Of a stretch of 64,000 nt of DNA, positions 26,284-34,802 are shown piece by piece. The position numbers and the translations under genes are program-made. This DNA comes from JACNIZ01 sp964344765 (lineage in GTDB: Bacteria; Planctomycetota; UBA1135). Location: assembly GCA_964344765.1 (NCBI GenBank), contig CAYFOM010000021.1, positions 1 to 64,000 on the forward strand. The letters run 5' to 3'. Numbering within the stretch: position 1 is the first letter of the stretch; each line of letters begins with the position of its first letter. The notes below the pieces were generated by a model. The model did not search any database. It was given only the letters and a program-made list of their open reading frames with translations, and was not told the DNA's origin.

Positions 26284-27893
26284 AGCACGGTCAACGAAAG
26301 CATGTTGCTGTCGTAGAACTGACCGCTCAAATCCTGGCATGCAACTTCCACGTACAGGGTCAATCCCGCCGCGGACAGTGGAATGGGCAGGGACTGATAA
26401 TGACCATTGCCCACCGCTGTGTTGAAACCCGTTCCAATGGGATTGGGTGGTCCGATATCAAATTGATGACCGGCCACCATCGACCCGTTGTCATTCAACG
26501 AGTACGCGAAGAAGAAAATCCCATTCGGCGGTCCAGCGAACCAATAGTAATCCAATTGTTCCGATACGTTCGCAGTGGACGGACCAGTCAAAACGATGGT
26601 GTTGTTTTCCGCAGCAACTCCGCGATCGCGCATAAAGACGTCAAGAGTACCGTTGGTATCTCCACTTACTAAATCAGGAGAGGCCGAAACAAAAACGACG
26701 CGCTGGCCATTCGCGGAAATAGCCGGCCAGTCGCAATCGTCGCCGACTTCATTGCCATTTTCATCCAAACTGATGCGCTCGGTGGTCCCGCTAAGCCGGT
26801 CATGGACAAAACAATCATGAGATTGATTGTTGTCATTTGGCACCAAGTTGGTCGCCCAACTCATGAAAGTCACAAAGCGGCCATCGGAACTTAAGTGAGG
26901 GTCTTCGCTATGCAAATCCCCTTCCGTGCCAAGCGAAGAAACACTGACGATTGAAGTCGTCGATGTCGATAGTTCGTGCACAAATACATCGACCGCGCCA
27001 TTTGTATGTCCCGGAACCATGTTCAACGCACGGGTAGAAAACGCCACCACATTCCCATCGGCGCTGATACTTCCAGCCGAAAACAAACCAAGCGGATCTT
27101 CATCGCCAGCCGAGCTGACATTGACGCGCACAGTAGTTCCCAGTTCGCGATTGCGCACGAATTGATCCGGCACACCATTGGTGTCGTTGGCCACTAAGTT
27201 GTCGGCCTCCGATAAAAAAGTGATCACGTTGCCGTTGGCGTTAATCGCGGGGAAGGTCGAATCATCATTGCCAATCGCGCCTAATGAATTTTGGCTGACC
27301 AATTCCAAAGTCGCGGTTTGGCGATCAAACACGTAAATGTCAGACGCACCATTGGTGTCGGCCGGATCCAAGTTATTGGCGGTAGTCGAAAACGCCACAA
27401 AGCGGCCGTCGGCGGAAATGCATGGACTTAGGCAAACGCCGTTGGAAAGGACCCCAGCCGAATTCTGACTGACCAACTCGGTCGTACCGCTCTGAGTGTC
27501 ATGCACGTAAATATCATGCAGCCCATCGGTGTCGCCGGCGACCAAGTTTGTGCAATTACTGCTGAAGGCGATGAACCGGCCATCCGCCGAAATCGCCGGA
27601 CTGGAACTCAGTAAATTGCCTTGCACGCCTCCACTGGAAACACTGATGCGCGATGTCGTGCCGGTCTGTAAATCGCGAACAAAAACATCAGAAAACCCGT
27701 TGGTGTCACCTGGCAACAAATTATCGGCAGTGCTGGCAAAGGCGACAAAACGTCCATTTGCAGAAACGTCGGCAAGCAAGCAGTCGGCGTTTGCTTCGCC
27801 GCCGGCAGTGTTCACACTGACGCGCCCGGTGGTTTGGGGAAGAGCGGCGGCAAGGGTCAGGCTGATGGGGAGGGAGAAAAGGGATAAAAGCAT
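26280..27893 (-). CDS. Secreted PD40/TolB-type beta-propeller protein, paralogue of 7305-8936
   Basis: A 537-residue protein starting at ATG 27893 with a signal peptide (MLLSLFSLPISLTLAAAL). It has seven or eight PD40 blades, each with the motif S-A-D-G-R-F-V-A-F-x-S followed by N-L-x-x-x-D-T-N-G and a D-I-Y-V-H/F-D strand. Blade order and motif wording match the 7305-8936 protein. The final 110 residues, with A-G-H-Q-F-D-I-G and Y-D-S-N near the end, match that protein's C-terminal domain (G-H-E-F-D-I-G, Y-D-S-N). The shared tail may be a surface-retention or secretion domain. No catalytic function is visible. Confidence 0.8.
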   Translation of the reverse strand: MLLSLFSLPISLTLAAALPQTTGRVSVNTAGGEANADCLLADVSANGRFVAFASTADNLLPGDTNGFSDVFVRDLQTGTTSRISVSSGGVQGNLLSSSPAISADGRFIAFSSNCTNLVAGDTDGLHDIYVHDTQSGTTELVSQNSAGVLSNGVCLSPCISADGRFVAFSTTANNLDPADTNGASDIYVFDRQTATLELVSQNSLGAIGNDDSTFPAINANGNVITFLSEADNLVANDTNGVPDQFVRNRELGTTVRVNVSSAGDEDPLGLFSAGSISADGNVVAFSTRALNMVPGHTNGAVDVFVHELSTSTTSIVSVSSLGTEGDLHSEDPHLSSDGRFVTFMSWATNLVPNDNNQSHDCFVHDRLSGTTERISLDENGNEVGDDCDWPAISANGQRVVFVSASPDLVSGDTNGTLDVFMRDRGVAAENNTIVLTGPSTANVSEQLDYYWFAGPPNGIFFFAYSLNDNGSMVAGHQFDIGPPNPIGTGFNTAVGNGHYQSLPIPLSAAGLTLYVEVACQDLSGQFYDSNMLSLTVL

Positions 27894-27950
27894 GACTCTT
27901 GCAGAATAGCAGAGTCTTCCGATTTCGAAACTCCTAGTATTCCGCGTTAA

Positions 27951-29306
27951 TTAGCTACGGCGGAATTCAATCGCGTCGGCGGCGATTTGACGTCCGCGTT
28001 CCACTGCCGGGGTAATGCCGATTCCAAAGAAGGCATCTCCACCTAAATGCAGTCCCCGCTGCGTGTCCACCGCTTTGCCGATTTCGTGCATTGCCGCGCG
28101 ATGACCTTTGCCGTAATGCGGAACGCCGCCGGGCACGCGAGTGATCCAATGTTGCTGTAGCCGACCATTCACACCTAGCCATTGATCCAGGTCTTCGTGC
28201 AAGGTGGCGAGCAACTGGTCGTCGCCGACATCCAAAATTCCAGGCGCCGCTTCGCCGCCCATTAAGCAGCGCAGTAAGACATAATCCTCAGGCACGTGCT
28301 GTGGGAAAATCGAATGCGCGAACTGCACATTCAAAACCGGCGACTGGTGATCGACCGGCGCAAGGATTCCAAAGCCGGCGCAGGCGTCGTAAATGTCTTC
28401 GCGCTTGTAAAGCACCGCCGCGCTAACCAAATCATTGCCCAAGAAGCGTTGCAACGAATCCACACCACCCGGCAGATACTCACGCAACACAACGGCAGTC
28501 TGCGCCACCGGCAAACAAACGGCAATCTGCCGCGCCACGCCGACTTGCTGACCGTCGTTGTACAAGAACCACCAGCCTTGCTCGCGCACCACGGTGTCGA
28601 CGCGCGCCGAACCGCTGAAGTCGATTCCCATGCGCTCTTGCATCGTGCCGGTGAAATCGGCCAAGCCGCCTTCAAAGCTGCGCAACTTCTGGCCAAAGAA
28701 CTGCGGGTTTTTCTTCAGCGCTTTCGTGAACGAACCATATTTGTATTCCACATCCACCAACTTTGGAAAGGCGGCTGGAATCGATAATGTTTCATAGTTT
28801 CCGGCGAACAAACCGCGCACCACCGGCGCGACAATTTTTTCAGCGAAGCCGGCACCGAAGCGTCTAGTGAAAAATTCCTTCGCAGTTTCTTCGGTTCCTT
28901 CCGGAGCAAAATCCGCCCAACGCTCGGCGGCAACGCGCATCTTTTCGCGGCCACCCAACAAGCGCGTGGTTGCCATCGCGGCAACACCCTGCGGGAACGG
29001 AACCAGCTCGCCGTTGTGAACCAAGTAGCGATGACTATCAGCTGCGCCCGATTCAATCGGCTGCAAACCAAGGTCGCGACACAACTCGGTCATCAACTCG
29101 TGCTCGCCCAACCAGCCGGCCGGACCATGTTCCACCACCAACGGCTTTCCGTTAATGGTCGAACGCGTAGTCGCAATCCGCCCACCGGCATGCTCGCGCG
29201 CTTCAAACAATTGCACGCGCAAACCCTCGGCGCGCGCATACCACGCCGCAGTCAAGCCGCAGGCACCGGCGCCGATGATGGCGAGGTCGGTGTAGGAATC
29301 AGCCAT
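27951..29306 (-). CDS. hemG: Protoporphyrinogen oxidase, HemY type
   Basis: A 451-residue FAD enzyme. The N-terminal dinucleotide motif is A-I-I-G-A-G-A-C-G-L-T-A-A-W, followed by FEAREHAGGRIATTR, and VEHGPAGWLG near residue 60 is characteristic of oxygen-dependent PPOX. The C-terminal FAD contact is HLGGDAFFGIGITPAVERG. It converts protoporphyrinogen IX to protoporphyrin IX late in heme synthesis, which fits a cytochrome-rich cell. It could instead be a coproporphyrinogen oxidase of the same family; the sequence alone does not separate them. It is transcribed with HIT and Trm112-like genes upstream on the same strand. Confidence 0.85.
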   Translation of the reverse strand: MADSYTDLAIIGAGACGLTAAWYARAEGLRVQLFEAREHAGGRIATTRSTINGKPLVVEHGPAGWLGEHELMTELCRDLGLQPIESGAADSHRYLVHNGELVPFPQGVAAMATTRLLGGREKMRVAAERWADFAPEGTEETAKEFFTRRFGAGFAEKIVAPVVRGLFAGNYETLSIPAAFPKLVDVEYKYGSFTKALKKNPQFFGQKLRSFEGGLADFTGTMQERMGIDFSGSARVDTVVREQGWWFLYNDGQQVGVARQIAVCLPVAQTAVVLREYLPGGVDSLQRFLGNDLVSAAVLYKREDIYDACAGFGILAPVDHQSPVLNVQFAHSIFPQHVPEDYVLLRCLMGGEAAPGILDVGDDQLLATLHEDLDQWLGVNGRLQQHWITRVPGGVPHYGKGHRAAMHEIGKAVDTQRGLHLGGDAFFGIGITPAVERGRQIAADAIEFRRS

Positions 29307-29353
29307 GGTTGTTCAACCGGTTGCGACTACGTTTAGTTCACCCGCGGCGCCGA

Positions 29354-29698
29354 TCAACCCGGAGGCCAATTCATCTGGCGGCCGCCGAGCACGTGTAAAT
29401 GCAGGTGGAACACCGCCTGCCCGCCTTCTTTGCCAATGTTGGTGACGACCCTATAGCCGTCATCTTCCAACCCTTCCTGCTTGGCCACCTTCGCGCAGAC
29501 GTGCATCAGGTGCCCAAGTAGTGCCGAATTTTCGGCAGTTGCGTCGGCCAAGCTGACGATGGGTTCGCGCGGAATCACCAGGATGTGCACCGGCGCCTGT
29601 GGTTCGATATCGCGGAAGGCCACCGCCAAATCGTCTTGATAGACGAAGTCCGCCGGGATTTCGCCGGCGAGGATCTTGCTGAAGATGGTGTCGGCCAT
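29354..29698 (-). CDS. HIT-family nucleotide hydrolase (HinT-like)
   Basis: A 114-residue protein from ATG 29698 (MADTIFSKILAGEIPADF), the normal length for HinT. The upstream extension of the frame runs into the neighbouring gene and is not needed. The histidine triad is H-L-H-L-H-V-L-G-G. The family hydrolyses nucleoside phosphoramidates such as AMP-linked amines in the cytoplasm. It lies 4 nt after the Trm112-like gene and 47 nt before the HemY-type gene. Confidence 0.92.
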   Translation of the reverse strand: MADTIFSKILAGEIPADFVYQDDLAVAFRDIEPQAPVHILVIPREPIVSLADATAENSALLGHLMHVCAKVAKQEGLEDDGYRVVTNIGKEGGQAVFHLHLHVLGGRQMNWPPG

Positions 29699-29702
29699 CG
29701 AG

Positions 29703-29942
29703 CTAGCCTTCGGAACCGCCTTCTGGAGCGTCACTTGCGGCGTCGCCAACGGCGGTTTTCCAATCGCCATCGGCCATTTTTTCAGCCTCCTCCTCGAGCA
29801 GCACCGGAATGCCGTCGCGAATCGGGTAGCGCAGGCGCGTCTCGGAATCCGTCGACACTAGCCACTCGCCTTGTTCGAGCAGGGGCTTGCGGCTGACTGG
29901 GCAACGCAGGATCGCGAGGAATTCGGGGTCGATCACGGCCAT
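29703..29942 (-). CDS. Trm112/UPF0434-like small protein
   Basis: A 79-residue protein from ATG 29942. The opening M-A-V-I-D-P-E-F-L-A-I-L-R-C-P-V and the R-Y-P-I-R-D-G-I-P-V-L-L segment are diagnostic of the Trm112p/UPF0434 family. Only one Cys of the usual zinc-binding pattern is retained (C-P-V-S). The family includes methyltransferase activators in eukaryotes; bacterial roles are poorly defined. The C-terminal 25 residues are acidic and Gly-rich. First gene of the three-gene minus-strand unit. Confidence 0.82.
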   Translation of the reverse strand: MAVIDPEFLAILRCPVSRKPLLEQGEWLVSTDSETRLRYPIRDGIPVLLEEEAEKMADGDWKTAVGDAASDAPEGGSEG

Positions 29943-30010
29943 GATGGGGGCAGTATCGCACGTCTGAACCGGCTTGAAAACGCCTGAAACACACATCTAG
30001 GCCGAAAATG

Positions 30011-30064
30011 TGTTCACCTGGAATTCACAGAAAGCACGCAGGCTTCCAAACGCTGCGGGATAAT
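30011..30064 (+). promoter_or_regulatory. Direct-repeat operator and -10 before the PhoB-like regulator
   Basis: TGTTCAC (30011-30017) and AATTCAC (30022-30028) are 7-nt half-sites with a 4-nt spacer, the layout of an OmpR/PhoB box. GATAAT at 30059-30064 is a fair -10. Transcription from it would begin only about 2-5 nt before the GTG start, giving an almost leaderless mRNA. The pattern suggests autoregulation. Confidence 0.35.
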
Positions 30065-30072
30065 CTTCCTGC

Positions 30073-30774
30073 GTGGTCAAAAAGACACTCCTACTCGTTG
30101 AGGATAACGAGGACCTACTCGAGATCCTGCGCCTCACCTTCGAAGCCGAGGGCTTTTCTTGCCTGACGGCCACCGACGGCGAAGAGGGTTTGAAGCTGTG
30201 CCGCCGTCACGGTCCCGACCTGATGGTGCTGGACCTGATGCTGCCCGGTTTGAGCGGTTTGGAAGTTTGCACCGAGATCAAGCGCGATCGTTCGCTGAGT
30301 CATATTCCGGTGCTGATGCTGACTGCAAAAGCCGAAGAAAGCGACGTCGTGCTCGGCCTGAGTTTGGGCGCCGACGATTACGTGCCGAAGCCGGCGCGCC
30401 CGCGTGAATTGGTTGCCCGCGTGCGTAATTTGCTACGCCGCTCCAAGCCGGTCGATCCGACGGTGACCGATCAAATGATTGCCGTCGGCGGTTTGGTGAT
30501 TGATCCAGTGCGCTTCGAAGTGCGCAGCGACGACGCGTCGTTCCAATTAACGCCGACCGAATTTAAGTTGCTGCAAACGCTGGCCGGTTCGCCGGGGCGC
30601 GTGTTTCGTCGCAGTCAGCTGTTGGATTCGGTGATGGGTCCGACCGCGATCATTACCGAGCGCAATGTCGACACTCACATTAAGTCGTTGCGCAAAAAGC
30701 TGAATGGCCACGGCGAGCTGATCGAAACCGTGCGCGGCGTCGGCTATCGCTTCTCCGATGCGGTTGAGGCGTAG
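30073..30774 (+). CDS. OmpR/PhoB-family response regulator
   Basis: A 233-residue protein starting at GTG 30073. The receiver domain (residues 1-120) has acidic pocket E-D-N, phospho-acceptor Asp in LMVLDLMLPGLSG, and Lys in YVPKPARP. The winged-helix DNA-binding domain (about 135-230) has LTPTEFKLLQTLAGSPGRVF and NVDTHIKSLRKKL. A kinase of PhoR layout follows 15 nt later, so the pair resembles PhoB/PhoR. No phosphate-transport gene is nearby, so the signal is not certain. Confidence 0.9.
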   Translation: MVKKTLLLVEDNEDLLEILRLTFEAEGFSCLTATDGEEGLKLCRRHGPDLMVLDLMLPGLSGLEVCTEIKRDRSLSHIPVLMLTAKAEESDVVLGLSLGADDYVPKPARPRELVARVRNLLRRSKPVDPTVTDQMIAVGGLVIDPVRFEVRSDDASFQLTPTEFKLLQTLAGSPGRVFRRSQLLDSVMGPTAIITERNVDTHIKSLRKKLNGHGELIETVRGVGYRFSDAVEA

Positions 30775-30789
30775 AATGCACGCCGGTTA

Positions 30790-31941
30790 ATGGATTGGGC
30801 CTTCCTTCTGCTCGCGGTTGCCGGCGTTGCGCTGTTTTTGCGCGAACGTCAGCGGCGCCATGAGTTGCAGCGCGAGTTGGAATTGCTGGCAGTCAAACGC
30901 CAAGCGATGCGTCGCGTGCTCGATCACTTGGATGAAGGCGCGATGTTGCTGAGCCTGGATCATCGCGTGCTTTATGCAAACCCGGCGGCGTTGCATTTGC
31001 TGGGTTCGGCGGAAGCGAGCTTGCCGCAACCGATGGCAATCGATGAATTGGTCAAAGACGAATCCTTGCGCGAAGCGATGCGCTTGCAAGAAGGCACCAC
31101 CTCGCGCAGCGTTTTGACGATGGCAACGCGCGACGGTGAATCGCTGGCGGTGGAAGTCACCATTGCTCCGGCGGGTCCAAGCCGTTGGTTGCTGGTTTTG
31201 CGCGATACGCGCAAGCAGGAAGACGTCGACCGTAAGCGCCGCGATTTTGTCACCAATGCATCGCACGAATTGAAGACGCCGATTGCTGCGCTGATCGGTT
31301 TGTTGGATTTGGTTGATATCGTTTCGGAAGAACGTGTGCCCGACCTGCTCGAACGCGCGCGCAAAAACGCCGCCGGTTTGTCGCAAATGGTCGAAGACCT
31401 GCTTGGCATTGCACGCGCCGAAGACCCGGATTGGAAAATGTCGCCCGAGCTTTGTGATTTGCGCGAAATCGTCGATCGTGTTTACGTGAGCTTGGAAGAC
31501 CGCGCGATTATGAAAAACCTGTCGCTGGAAACCGACGCCGGCCTGGAACCGGTAATGTTGACCGTCGACAAGACGAGCTTCGAAACCGTTTTACGGAACC
31601 TTGCCACCAACGCAGTGAACTACACGCGGCGCGGCAAGATTTGGATTCGGCTGCGCGCCGGTGCAGACGGCGGCGCGATATTGGAAGTCGAAGACACCGG
31701 CCCCGGAATTGATCCGGCCATTGTGCCGCGCATCTTTGAACGTTTCTTCCGCGGCGACCCGGCGCACAGCAAAGCCACCGGCGGCACCGGTTTGGGATTG
31801 TCGATTGTGCGCAACATGGTCAATCGCATGGGCGGGACCATCGCCGTCGAAAGCGTGCCCGGCGAAGGCAGCGTGTTTCGCGTCGAGCTGCCTAAAGATC
31901 CAACGGCGCCATTACCCGGTGCGACATCGGCGTTGGTTTGA
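30790..31941 (+). CDS. Sensor histidine kinase, PhoR-like
   Basis: A 383-residue kinase with one N-terminal membrane segment (residues 1-17), a coiled linker, and a PAS-like domain (about 45-140, ALLSLDHRVLYANPAAL). HisKA has the phosphorylated His in FVTNASHELKTPIAAL. HATPase_c has N box LRNLATNAVNYT, G1 box EDTGPGI and G2 box GTGLGLSIV. With one membrane anchor and no large periplasmic loop, it matches PhoR, which senses through membrane partners rather than directly. Its partner is the response regulator just upstream. ATG 30790 is well placed. Confidence 0.9.
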   Translation: MDWAFLLLAVAGVALFLRERQRRHELQRELELLAVKRQAMRRVLDHLDEGAMLLSLDHRVLYANPAALHLLGSAEASLPQPMAIDELVKDESLREAMRLQEGTTSRSVLTMATRDGESLAVEVTIAPAGPSRWLLVLRDTRKQEDVDRKRRDFVTNASHELKTPIAALIGLLDLVDIVSEERVPDLLERARKNAAGLSQMVEDLLGIARAEDPDWKMSPELCDLREIVDRVYVSLEDRAIMKNLSLETDAGLEPVMLTVDKTSFETVLRNLATNAVNYTRRGKIWIRLRAGADGGAILEVEDTGPGIDPAIVPRIFERFFRGDPAHSKATGGTGLGLSIVRNMVNRMGGTIAVESVPGEGSVFRVELPKDPTAPLPGATSALV

Positions 31942-31953
31942 TATTTTAAGGCG

Positions 31954-33585
31954 ATGTTATCGCCACGATTTGTCCTAGCCTTCGCTGTTGCGTTATGGAT
32001 GTGCAGCAGTGCCTTCGCCGGTGCTGCGCAAAACCTATTGGATAACGGCGGCTTTGAAAAAGGCGGTGCGTCGCCGGTTGTGGGCTGGAGTCAGGTTTAT
32101 CCGCCGGGCATTCAGAAGCCGGCGCCGACCTTTGCGCGGGTGGAAATGAAGAGCGGCGCGCTAGGTGCCAAAGAAGGTGAGGCGTTTGGCCGCATTCAAA
32201 CGCAGAAAGCCGGCGGCTTCAGTTCGTTCACGCAGCGTGGTTCGATCAAGAGCGGCCAAAACCTGCTGAATTTATCCGCGTGGGTGCGCGTCGATGAAAT
32301 TGAATCCCGATCCGCGGTTTACTTGATTGTTTTGTTCATTGACGGCGACGGCAAGCAAATCGGCATGGAGCAATCGCGGCGGCTGACGGAAAAGGGAGAA
32401 TGGCAATTCCTCGAAAAGGAGTTGGTCGTTCCTGAGGGTTGTGAAGAGTGGATGATGCGTTGCGGCATTCAGGGAAAAGCGTCCGCATGCTTCGATGACG
32501 TGCAACTTATTCCCGCCAAACTCAAGGGCGACGTCGTGCCGGTGCAGTTGGCGGTTCATCATGGCGATTATGTGATTCGCACTGCCGGATCAAAAAAAGG
32601 AGCATGGGTTTCGATGTCGATCCCGTTCCCATTTGCCAAGCAAATGCCGCTGGCTATTCGTGTCACCAGTGACCCGCCGCAAATGGTGAAAGAATTGAAG
32701 GTGTTGGAGGATCGCGAAAACCGTCCGCTGCGTGTAGTAATGAAAAAGATGGACGCCGGTACCGAGGTCAAGTTGCGGGTGGAAACGCTGACTATGGTTG
32801 CCGATCGACCGACGTCGGAAGGAAATGAAATTGAATTGGCAAATCCGAAGAAGTTGCCGAAGGATGTGAAACAACATTTGAAGGCGGCGCCAGGGGTGGA
32901 CATCAAAGACAAAAATATTCGCGCTGCCGCAGCCGGCTTTAGTCGTGATGACTTTGCCAGCATGATGAAAGATGTGCAGGAGTACCTGCGCGAGAACTTG
33001 AAATACAAAGCCGGCAATTCGCAAGGCGCGGTTGAATGCTTAGAGCGGGGCGAGGCGGTCTGCACAGGCTTTGCAAATGTCGCCGCTTCGGTGCTAATCG
33101 CCGCCGATGTGCCGACGCGGATCTTGGCGTGCACGCAATTGACTGGGCGCTTGCAAGAACACTATGTCGTCGAAGCGTGGACTCCTGACTTGGGTTGGTC
33201 GCGGATGGAATCTACCGGAGCGATTTTCCCGTGGCGCGATTCCAACAACTTGATTGTTCGCGTCGTCTACCCCGACGCATGGCGCAACCAGGGCGACGTA
33301 CCGATCTACATCGACGTCAGCAGTGGCGCAAGCGGCGGCCTGAGCATGGACCCGTCCGACGGTTGTTGGCAAGGGGCCGACCAGTTGGCCAGTGCAATCA
33401 TTCCATTGAGCGGTTTCGAATCCATCACCAAAGCTGCCGACAAAGCCTTCCGCGCATTGACGAAGAAGGCGGCAAATGGCGCGGTGGTTCGCTTCGTGCC
33501 CGAGGCGTCGGCGGCTAAGAAGTTGAAGCTGGATAAGCGCGGACTGGAAGTCTTAACCGCGGTCGACAACTGGCTGGCCAACTAA
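31954..33585 (+). CDS. Exported transglutaminase-like protein with N-terminal carbohydrate-binding-like domain
   Basis: A 543-residue protein with a signal peptide (VLAFAVALWMCSSAFAGA). Residues 30-190 look like a CBM4/9-type jelly roll: N-L-L-D-N-G-G-F-E-K at the start and C-F-D-D-V-Q-L-I-P at the end. Residues 340-425 hold a transglutaminase-like core with a complete triad: Cys370 in G-E-A-V-C-T-G-F-A, His403 in L-Q-E-H-Y-V-V-E, and Asp412 in T-P-D-L-G-W. Such proteins are cysteine proteases or amidases in the envelope. It follows the kinase gene by 12 nt and overlaps the convergent HxlR gene by 33 bp. Confidence 0.82.
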   Translation: MLSPRFVLAFAVALWMCSSAFAGAAQNLLDNGGFEKGGASPVVGWSQVYPPGIQKPAPTFARVEMKSGALGAKEGEAFGRIQTQKAGGFSSFTQRGSIKSGQNLLNLSAWVRVDEIESRSAVYLIVLFIDGDGKQIGMEQSRRLTEKGEWQFLEKELVVPEGCEEWMMRCGIQGKASACFDDVQLIPAKLKGDVVPVQLAVHHGDYVIRTAGSKKGAWVSMSIPFPFAKQMPLAIRVTSDPPQMVKELKVLEDRENRPLRVVMKKMDAGTEVKLRVETLTMVADRPTSEGNEIELANPKKLPKDVKQHLKAAPGVDIKDKNIRAAAAGFSRDDFASMMKDVQEYLRENLKYKAGNSQGAVECLERGEAVCTGFANVAASVLIAADVPTRILACTQLTGRLQEHYVVEAWTPDLGWSRMESTGAIFPWRDSNNLIVRVVYPDAWRNQGDVPIYIDVSSGASGGLSMDPSDGCWQGADQLASAIIPLSGFESITKAADKAFRALTKKAANGAVVRFVPEASAAKKLKLDKRGLEVLTAVDNWLAN

Positions 33586-34236
33586 GCCAAAGCTGGAAAG
33601 GAAGTCATTCCAAATCGGCTCGACGTCTTCGTCGGCGGTGCCGGGGTGTAGGCTGAGTTTGCCGTCGGCGATCAGTTGGGTCGGGTCGGCGTCGCGGGCA
33701 AACAGCGCAAAGAAGTCGGCGGGGTCGGCGCGCAGGACTAAGTCCGGGCGCAGGGATGCACCTACTGCACCATCGAACTCGGGGCCGCCAAGGCGAAGTT
33801 GCAGTGCGGTTTGGGCGACGTCCAATTGCACGATCCAGCGGCGGCCGGTTTGGATGTATTGACGGCTCATGGCCACCATGGCCCAACGAAGATTCATTGC
33901 GTCGCCGGTCTTGGGTGGGGGGCCGAATTGGCGGCCCCAATTGGCGAGCTCGGAAATCACCGGGCCCAAGGCGCGGCCGGCGTCGGTCAGGCGATAAAGG
34001 GCTTTGGTGCGATCGCCGGCGGTAGCGGAGTCTTTTTCGATCAGGCCGCCGTCGCTAAGTTCCTTCAGGCGCTTGGCCAGCAGGTTGGTGGTCAAGCCGG
34101 GCAAGCCCTCGAGCAAACCGCTGTAATTCAGCGGTCCGACCATCAAATCGCGGATGATCAGCAGCGTCCACCGTTGACCCACAAGGTCTAGGGCTTTTGC
34201 CACTCCGCAGAGTTGGTGGTAGGTGCGTGCCGCCAT
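33553..34236 (-). CDS. HxlR-family transcriptional regulator with C-terminal SCP2-like region
   Basis: A 227-residue protein from ATG 34236 (MAARTYHQLCGVAKALDLVGQRW). The winged helix (residues 8-95) carries the HxlR hallmarks Q-R-W-T-L-L-I-I-R-D-L and F/Y-S-G-L-L-E-G-L-P-G-L-T-T-N-L-L-A-K-R-L. Residues 120-215 resemble the sterol-carrier-like tail seen in some HxlR proteins and may bind a hydrophobic ligand. Cys10 could be a redox switch, as in other family members. It is divergent from a small membrane protein gene, with repeated TTTACT motifs in between, suggesting that gene or itself as target. Confidence 0.85.
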   Translation of the reverse strand: MAARTYHQLCGVAKALDLVGQRWTLLIIRDLMVGPLNYSGLLEGLPGLTTNLLAKRLKELSDGGLIEKDSATAGDRTKALYRLTDAGRALGPVISELANWGRQFGPPPKTGDAMNLRWAMVAMSRQYIQTGRRWIVQLDVAQTALQLRLGGPEFDGAVGASLRPDLVLRADPADFFALFARDADPTQLIADGKLSLHPGTADEDVEPIWNDFLSSFGLVGQPVVDRG

Positions 34237-34268
34237 GGAAGGGATTGTACTCGATTGCCACACGTCGG

Positions 34269-34323
34269 CTTTACTGTCCGTGGCTTAAAATTTACTATTG
34301 CACCCTAATGACTTTACTTTAAG
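34269..34323. promoter_or_regulatory. Repeated TTTACT elements in the HxlR divergent region
   Basis: CTTTACT occurs at 34269-34275 and 34312-34318, and ATTTACT at 34290-34296. CTTAAA (34284-34289) and TTTAAG (34318-34323) form a short inverted pair. This AT-rich block sits between the divergent starts at 34236 and 34333 and is a likely operator/promoter region. Confidence 0.35.
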
Positions 34324-34332
34324 ATAGTCGCC

Positions 34333-34767
34333 ATGCAGCCGACGACCTACCGCAAGATCATCCGCGCCAGCGCCATCTACGACATCCTTGTCACCTTCCC
34401 GTTCGCCATACCTGGCCTGGCGGCGTGGAATATCGCGCAATTCCAGAAGCTGCACGACTCCTTCGGCCTCGCCGGCAGCTTGCCGCAGTTCGAGCCGCTG
34501 CACATCTTCTTCGTCAACCTAATGGGCACCGTCGTCCTGACCTGGTCGTACCTACGCGTGATCCGCCCCGATCCGCTGCTCGGCCTGCTCGACGGCATCG
34601 GCCGTTTCCTGTTTTCGACGTGGATGCTGTACTACCTAGTCATGCACAACGCCAGCGGCGTGCTGTGGCTGTTCTTCATCCCCGAAATCACTTGGGGATT
34701 CGTGCAAGTCGGCGGCTATCTCAAACTCAGCCGCCCGGCACGGCAGCAGAAATTGCTGACCGCCTAA
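34333..34767 (+). CDS. Small integral membrane protein, possible HxlR target
   Basis: A 144-residue protein with four predicted membrane helices (about residues 12-32, 55-78, 88-106, 108-130). Motifs such as SAIYDILVTFPFAIPG and FFVNLMGTVVLTWSYLR are typical of an uncharacterised family I cannot name. It is divergent from the HxlR regulator, an arrangement in which the regulator often controls the neighbour. A GST-like gene begins 36 nt downstream, so the two may form a detoxification-related transcript. Confidence 0.7.
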   Translation: MQPTTYRKIIRASAIYDILVTFPFAIPGLAAWNIAQFQKLHDSFGLAGSLPQFEPLHIFFVNLMGTVVLTWSYLRVIRPDPLLGLLDGIGRFLFSTWMLYYLVMHNASGVLWLFFIPEITWGFVQVGGYLKLSRPARQQKLLTA

Positions 34768-34802
34768 ATCAACCAGTCTTCAAAACCATCACGCCATTCA
34801 AC

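Noticed and set aside
34425..34802. N-terminal extension of the GST-like protein
   Set aside because: The extra 126 codons overlap a membrane protein gene in another frame and are Arg/Pro-rich; the GST fold begins at ATG 34803.
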